64,000 nucleotides of DNA, from contig NC_089432.1 of NCBI RefSeq assembly GCF_026210795.1, positions 2,790,001 to 2,854,000 of the forward strand, given 5' to 3'. The stretch comes from Rhizophagus irregularis. Lineage: Eukaryota; Glomeromycota; Glomeromycetes; Glomerales; Glomeraceae. The notes below the pieces were generated by a model. It saw only the letters and a program-made list of their open reading frames with translations, was not told the origin of the DNA and did not search any database. Positions 58,674 through 64,000 of this stretch are shown piece by piece. How positions within the stretch are numbered: the stretch's first letter is position 1; each line of letters begins with the position of its first letter. A program made the position numbers and the translations under genes.

Positions 58674-60953
58674 ATGTCTAATAATAACAATATTAACGAA
58701 ATACAAAATAAAGAAAATACAAATGAATGGATCAATTAGATTGAAGAAGCTCTTACTAAAGAATATTTAAAATATTACGAATTTGAAAATTTTAAAAATA
58801 TTCAAGAAATTGGTTCCGGAGCATTTGGAAAAGTTTTCCGTGCAAATTGGAAAAATTTTGAACATTATTTAGCGCTAAAATCCTTTTTTAATCTTAATAA
58901 CATTACCGTAAAAGAAATTGTTAATGAGGTAATTTCTATTTGAATTTGCAATATTCTTCAATAATAATAATTTATTTTTGCGTATTATTTTTATATTTAT
59001 TGTTTTTTTTTTTATAATACATTCATAATTTAGCTTAAACTACAACGAGATGTAGATTTTCATGGCAATATTATTCGCTTTTATGGAATTACAAAATTTG
59101 AGTCAGGTATTGATAAATTATTAAAATAAAATTTATTTAATTAAATTTATTTTTTCTTTTTTTTGCAAAAACTAATAAAACTTTGTTTCTTTTTTTTGTT
59201 AGAAAATAAAATCGACCAAACAAAAAATTATTTGTTGGTAATGGAATACGCAAACGGTGGTACTCTTCGAGATTATTTGAAAAATAATTTTAATAGACTT
59301 ACTTGGACCGATAAATATAATTTGGCTTATCAATTAGCTTGTTCTGTATCATGTCTACATGACGAAGGGATCGTTCACCGAGACCTGGTAATCTTTTTTC
59401 TTAATATAAAATAATAATATGGTTATCATAGAAGCTAACAAGCCTTCATTTGTATAGCATTCCTGTAATGTGTTGGTTCATCAGAATTCTATCAGGTTGG
59501 CGGACTTTGGGTTATCTAAAAGGATCGACGAAGCATCTAGAACACGTTCAAAATTACTTGGTATGGTTCCCTATATTGATCCAAAAGTATTAATGAACAA
59601 CAATCTAAAATTAAATGAGAAAAGTGATGTGTATAGTATTGGCGTATTGTTATGGGAAATATCAAGTGGGAACCCACCATTTTATGAAGAGTCAAATAAG
59701 ATTGGTCTAATCTACGAAATTTCACAAAATCGAAGGGAAGAAATTATTCCTAATACTCCCAATGATTATTCTAATCTCTATACTGGTAAATATAATTTCA
59801 ATATATTAAATACTGTATAAACATTTTCAAAATAATTGTTTGATTAAATAAATATTATTAATTATTAGGGTGCTGGAATGGTGAACCAATCAATCGACCA
59901 AATATACATGAAGTTGTTAATAGGCTAAAATTCATTTCAAATTCTAGTAATAGTGTAACAACTTGTCAACAGAATGATATATCTAACCAAACTAATTCCA
60001 AGTTAAGTGAAATTCTAACTCCTAGTAGTACTATAATTTCATTACATGGAGAATTATCTCAAATGATCGAAAGTTTTAATAATATGAATACAAATGAAAT
60101 AGATATGATGACTAGTACAATTAAGCAAATTAATGATAATGTTTCATCTGAAAATTTAAGCATAATAGTTGACGAAATAGTTGATCTCATTTTTAAGGTG
60201 GGTAATAAGTGGAATGTGGTAGAACAGCATGTTCTTAATTATCTTAATAATCATAATATAAATTCAAAAGAAATTTATAATTGGTTATTAGATAATCAAA
60301 ATATTTCAAATTTCATATTTTTACTTGGGTTTTTTTATTATGCTGGAATTGAAACGATTAGGAATCATGAAAAAGCATTTAATTTATTTATAAATGCATC
60401 TGAAGAGGGTCATATATTAGCACAATATTTGGTTGGACATTGTTATGAATTTGGGGATGGAATTATAAGAAATGATAATCTTGCTTTTGAAAATTATGAA
60501 AAATTGGCTAATAAAGATTACGCAATAGGACAATTTAAATTAGGTTGGTTTTATGATAATGGATTATATGTTAAGAAGGATCCAAAATTAGCAGCATATT
60601 GGTTTGAAAAAGCTGTAAAAAATGGAAATTTGGTAGCTATGTTTAATCTTGGCATTTTGTATATAAATGGAAATGGTGTCGATGAAAATCATCAAAAAGC
60701 TTTTGAACTATTCAAACAATCAGCTGAAGGAGAAGATTTAGATGGAATCATGTTGTTAGGAGATTGTTATAATGATGGAATTGGAATTAATATTGATAAG
60801 CGAAAGGCAGCTGAATTATATCAGAAGGCTGCAAATTTAGGACATAAAGTAGCTCAATATAATCTTGCTACAATGTATGAAAAAGGAGGCGGCATTGAAA
60901 AGGATTTAGATAAAGCAATTTACTGGTATGAGCAATCTACTAAACATATATGA
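58674..60953 (+). pseudogene. kinase + Sel1 repeat duplicate with one nonsense codon
   Basis: Pieces 58674-58928, 59034-59106, 59203-59387, 59458-59785, 59869-60953 match the five exons of the 54978 gene in length and phase. The only interruption is TAG at 58737-58739 (codon 22), where the sister has TGG (WI in CINWIEEAL; here WIN then stop). All kinase motifs downstream are intact: IGSGAFGKVFRANW, IVHRDL, LADFGLSKRI, SDVYSIGVLLWEISS. The Sel1 repeats are open too, ending YEQSTKHI, slightly shorter than the sister. No in-frame Met precedes the Gly loop after the stop. Either a very young pseudogene, a null allele, or a sequence error at one base. Confidence 0.8.
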
Positions 60954-61816
60954 AGATTAAGGAATTATAAGAAAAGTTAGAACCGAGTTATATAAACTTA
61001 TTTTTGGTCTATCTATGAATTGTATCATTTTAATAGAAATATAATTTTTTATTTATTTAAATTATTTATGTAGCATTGGGTTTTTGTTTACAACAAAATC
61101 ATTGTAATTTATAATATTTATAATAAATGATTAAATTTCTGTTTAATGTTTAAAATTGTTGTGCAATTTAAAAGAAAATGACAGAATGATAATGTTCTAA
61201 CCTAAAATTAAAAATGAATAAACCAACAAATTTTATAAATTACCGTAACAATTACATTATCCTAAACACAAGTTATATAAAATTAAAATCTAAAGTATAA
61301 TAACCATTAGTAACAAAATCTAAACTTCATTACTTTGTATATATATAATATCCATCACTAAATTATCAGGTAGTACAATGACCATCCTGGTCAAAATTGT
61401 AAATTTTACGCATAAAATTAACGAAAATACAGTATGTCAATAACTATAGTAACGAAACAAAAATTGATGGGTCATGTAATGGCGAATCATCCACTCCGAA
61501 ACTTTTATAATAGCGGAAGAATAAATTAGATAGTTTTAGGTAGCTTGATTAGTTATAGGGCTAATTATAAATTTTATATTTATTTTTTTTTATTTTTTTT
61601 CTATGTATTTTTGAAAATCATGTAATCTATTTGATTTAAATAATTAATTGCATATTTTTATTCTCGTACTTTAACATTTTAAAGCATCAATGAGAAATCA
61701 AATGATAATGATATTACAAAATACCAATATATGAAAATTTTGATATTTCTGAAATGAAAACTTTATTAATAATATGTAATTTAACATTTTTATATTAGGT
61801 GATAAATTTATATAAT
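60954..61816. other. intergenic AT-rich region
   Basis: The first about 200 bp resemble the 3' flank of the upstream duplicate. Beyond that no gene or paired repeat was found. Confidence 0.4.
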
Positions 61817-61919
61817 CAGTTCTGGTCTGGACCGGTCCCCAAATTTTGGACCAAAGACCATGAGTACTGGTCCCAAGACCGATATAGGACTGGTCTTTGC
61901 TGGGACTGATCCAACCCTA
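61817..61919. mobile_element. hAT MITE remnant, GGTCC-rich
   Basis: Dense GGTCC/GGACC/GACCA motifs and a right end (inverse of TAGGGTTGGATCAGTCCCAG) like the 3307-4023 family. The left end and the target duplication are not recognisable, so this is probably a truncated or short copy. Confidence 0.55.
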
Positions 61920-63356
61920 GTTGTGATGGAAACTACAATCAAAAATATGCTATAATTTTCTTATAAATTTTTCATATTTATCATAAATTTTTCATCTATA
62001 ATGTTTAGTTGATTAGATTTCTAAATAAACAATGTTCATACAGCAAATTTATTATTAAAATGCAAAAGCATCTTAAAACATTAAGCAGAATAAACAAATT
62101 TTAATTAACAAAAAATTTAAGATAATGAAATTTTATTTATAAATAACATTCCCATTGGAAATACTAAAACTAAAGATTAGATCCAGTATTTAATATTCAG
62201 ATTTAAATCCAAATATCAAAAGAAATCAGATATAATAAATCTGGATGGAAAAAAGGAAACCAGATTTATCATATCTAACTAAAACTAATTTGATTTTATA
62301 TCTAAATATAAGTTTCTTTCAGATTCACATTTAAAATTTTTAATTTTCCTCTTCTTTTTATTAATTAATCTTCTAATATTTCTACAATACATTAGAATTC
62401 TTTGAATATAATAATTTTATTTATGTTCAGTGTTAAAAAGTCAAAAAATGAAACTGGTAAAAAATATTTGGAAAAAAATTTTAAGGGGAAAGGGGCTCAA
62501 AAAAGGTGGTAAATTAATAAGAAAATGTTGGATCATCGATTCAAAGACATAATATTGTTGTACAGGTTCTTTCTTTAATTAAATAATACGTTGAGATATA
62601 TCATATGGCCTCATGTCATGTTGTACCGATATACATCTCTAGTAATGATTTGCTGAGTTGCTAATGTAAAAATTTTTTTTTTTTTCCCTAAAATAAATTA
62701 CTATGATATTATTTGGGTTTTTTGTTTTGTAAAATTAATAAGCATATAAATATTGCATTATTTCAACAATTAAAAGTATTTTATTAGATGTTACAGATGA
62801 CCAATAAATTTATAATTTGTGTAACTTATCATGCATTATTGACGTCTCACAATAAACACTTGATTTCTAGAGTGATCGGTTATTTATAAATATGGTAAAT
62901 AATTTATAAACAGAATGAATAATTTATATAAGATACATAATTATTTGAAATATTTTTTTCTCTAAAATTTGAAATTAATGCTAATGTATAGATTTTTCTA
63001 ATATAAATTGTATTATGTGTTAATATTTAATATAACAAATATTCAAAATATTCAAAAGCAACATTTATTTCAATCATTATCCATGTTTATATACTATATA
63101 ATTTAATAATGAAATATGTAATAATTAAATTTTGTAAAGACTGTTAGCTATTTTTATTTTTTTTATTTATTTATTTATTTGTTTTTTTTTTCTTTCTGTG
63201 ATCAATTATTAGAAATTATCACACAGCTAATTTGACAAATCTGAATAAATTTTAAAAAAAATTTCTAATTTACATACAAAATTATCTTGACCTTTATATA
63301 GAAATTTTTTATGACTATTACATAATTTTTGTTACATATAATATATAAAATAGAAA
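61920..63356. other. intergenic AT-rich region
   Basis: 1.4 kb with no supported gene, RNA gene or paired repeat; several poly-A/T runs. Confidence 0.4.
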
Positions 63357-64000
63357 ATTGCTAACCGTCGCCTGGGCCTGGGACCTCGATCACGTGACAG
63401 ATTTAATATTTTTGATTGGCCAGATTGGCCACATGATCGCGTCATGTTTATTTGTTTATCGAATCTCGTTTTTCAGTTTTTTCGGTCTGTTTTTTCGGTC
63501 TCAAGGTATTTTTCTTTTCTTTTATTTTTATTTCTAACTTACATTCTGGTTTCTTACTACTCTGTTTCATTATTTTTAGGTCCTTTAGTCCTTCCGGTTC
63601 TGTAATTAAGGTTCAGTTGTTTTTCACTTTACGTTTCGTTTCTTTATTTTTTATTATTTTTATTTTGTTTCTGTTTCATATTTCGGTTTTCAACGATTTT
63701 ATTTAGATATTTTAGTTCTTTCGGTTCTACAATTAATAATGGTATGTTTTTTTATTTTATTTTTTTATTTTTTTTATTTCGTTTCTATCTTATATTTCGT
63801 TCCTTACTAAACTTCAATTTTTTTTACTTTATCTGTTATGGTTTTATTTTTTACTTGGTTTCATCATTACCCAACCTCCTATCATGATCATTTTAATTTT
63901 TTATTTTTTGTATTACTTCTCATTATTCCATCCTTTCGTCTCCCATTATTTTCTATTACAACTTTTCATTTTCTATTATCTCTATCTTTTTCTCTCCTGT
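63357..64000. repeat. inverted partial copy of the 29-kb dispersed element, cut by window edge
   Basis: AATTGCTAACCGTCGCCTGG at 63357, then GATCACGTGACAGATTTAAT, TTTTTGATTGGCCAGATTGG and TTATCGAATCTCGTTTT, is the inverse of 29921 leftwards. The Phe/Ser-rich frame at 63452-63706 is the pyrimidine-rich strand of this element and is not considered a gene. The copy continues beyond the window. Confidence 0.75.

Larger units (their letters stand above)
53680..61150. repeat. ~3.7-kb tandem segmental duplication
   Basis: Unit A, about 53680-57250, and unit B, about 57398-61150. Both contain, in order: the minus-strand WITPEANN frame, an AT-rich upstream region ending AACACTATTTCGGA/GAATGATCA, a plus-strand kinase-Sel1 gene with identical exon phases, and a 3' flank with AATAAATGATTAA. 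Unit A has a GATCGATCA-rich patch (54170-54505) and unit B has an inserted MITE (58103-58492), so they differ by later insertions. Confidence 0.75.

Overview
The window is AT-rich eukaryotic DNA (long A/T runs, introns of about 70-110 nt with GTAAGT/GTATGT donors and CTAAC/CTAAT-like branch sites). Its gene content is a dense mix of TKL-like protein kinases with zinc-ribbon N-termini, kinase-Sel1-repeat fusions, single-exon F-box/LRR genes, a BTB protein, Crinkler-type effector genes and many non-autonomous DNA transposons. This points to a Glomeromycotina (arbuscular mycorrhizal) fungus resembling Rhizophagus. The assignment rests on family resemblance; no database was searched.

Layout: 0.1-1.7 kb F-box gene (-). 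3.3-5.4 kb a hAT MITE, a broken Crinkler N-terminus and a retropepsin-like ORF. 6.8-9.2 kb a decayed kinase locus (-) with two MITE insertions. 9.7-12.15 kb a seven-exon gene (+) encoding BTB-BACK, RGG repeats, Trp-Gly (WG) repeats and a lysine tail. 13.1-15.4 kb a second decayed kinase locus (-) with repeated first-exon cassettes. 17.8-19.3 kb F-box gene (-). 19.3-25.1 kb repeats. 25.1-26.5 kb intact five-exon NAD-dependent glycerol-3-phosphate dehydrogenase (-). 26.9-33.2 kb MITEs and dispersed repeats.

33.3-36.4 kb holds the most unusual structure. It is a tandem array of about 31 intron-like units, each with a consensus donor, a branch-like motif and an AG acceptor. Neighbouring units are separated by exactly 3 nt in 30 of 30 cases, so it reads as a chain of 3-nt microexons. 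It leads into a kinase gene (36.4-37.6 kb) whose first long exon is open back to its acceptor and needs upstream coding sequence. A degraded homologous copy of the array start lies on the minus strand at 44.0-44.4 kb.

38.8-40.9 and 50.7-53.0 kb hold two intact kinase-Sel1 genes (-) that have lost catalytic motifs (HRN; NFT in place of DFG). 42.3-43.9 kb is an intact zinc-ribbon kinase (+). 45.1-47.6 kb is a Crinkler gene (-) split by a 1.1-kb hAT element, abutting a disrupted kinase pseudogene (47.6-50.1 kb, +). 55.0-57.1 and 58.7-61.0 kb are a tandem pair of kinase-Sel1 genes (+), the first intact and the second stopped by one TAG in exon 1. 61-64 kb is repeats, ending in an inverted copy of the 29-kb repeat.

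The kinase, Sel1, F-box and BTB genes look like members of expanded, fast-turning-over signalling families. Only the glycerol-3-phosphate dehydrogenase is a clear housekeeping gene. Cut-and-paste elements with readable target-site duplications explain several of the gene breaks.
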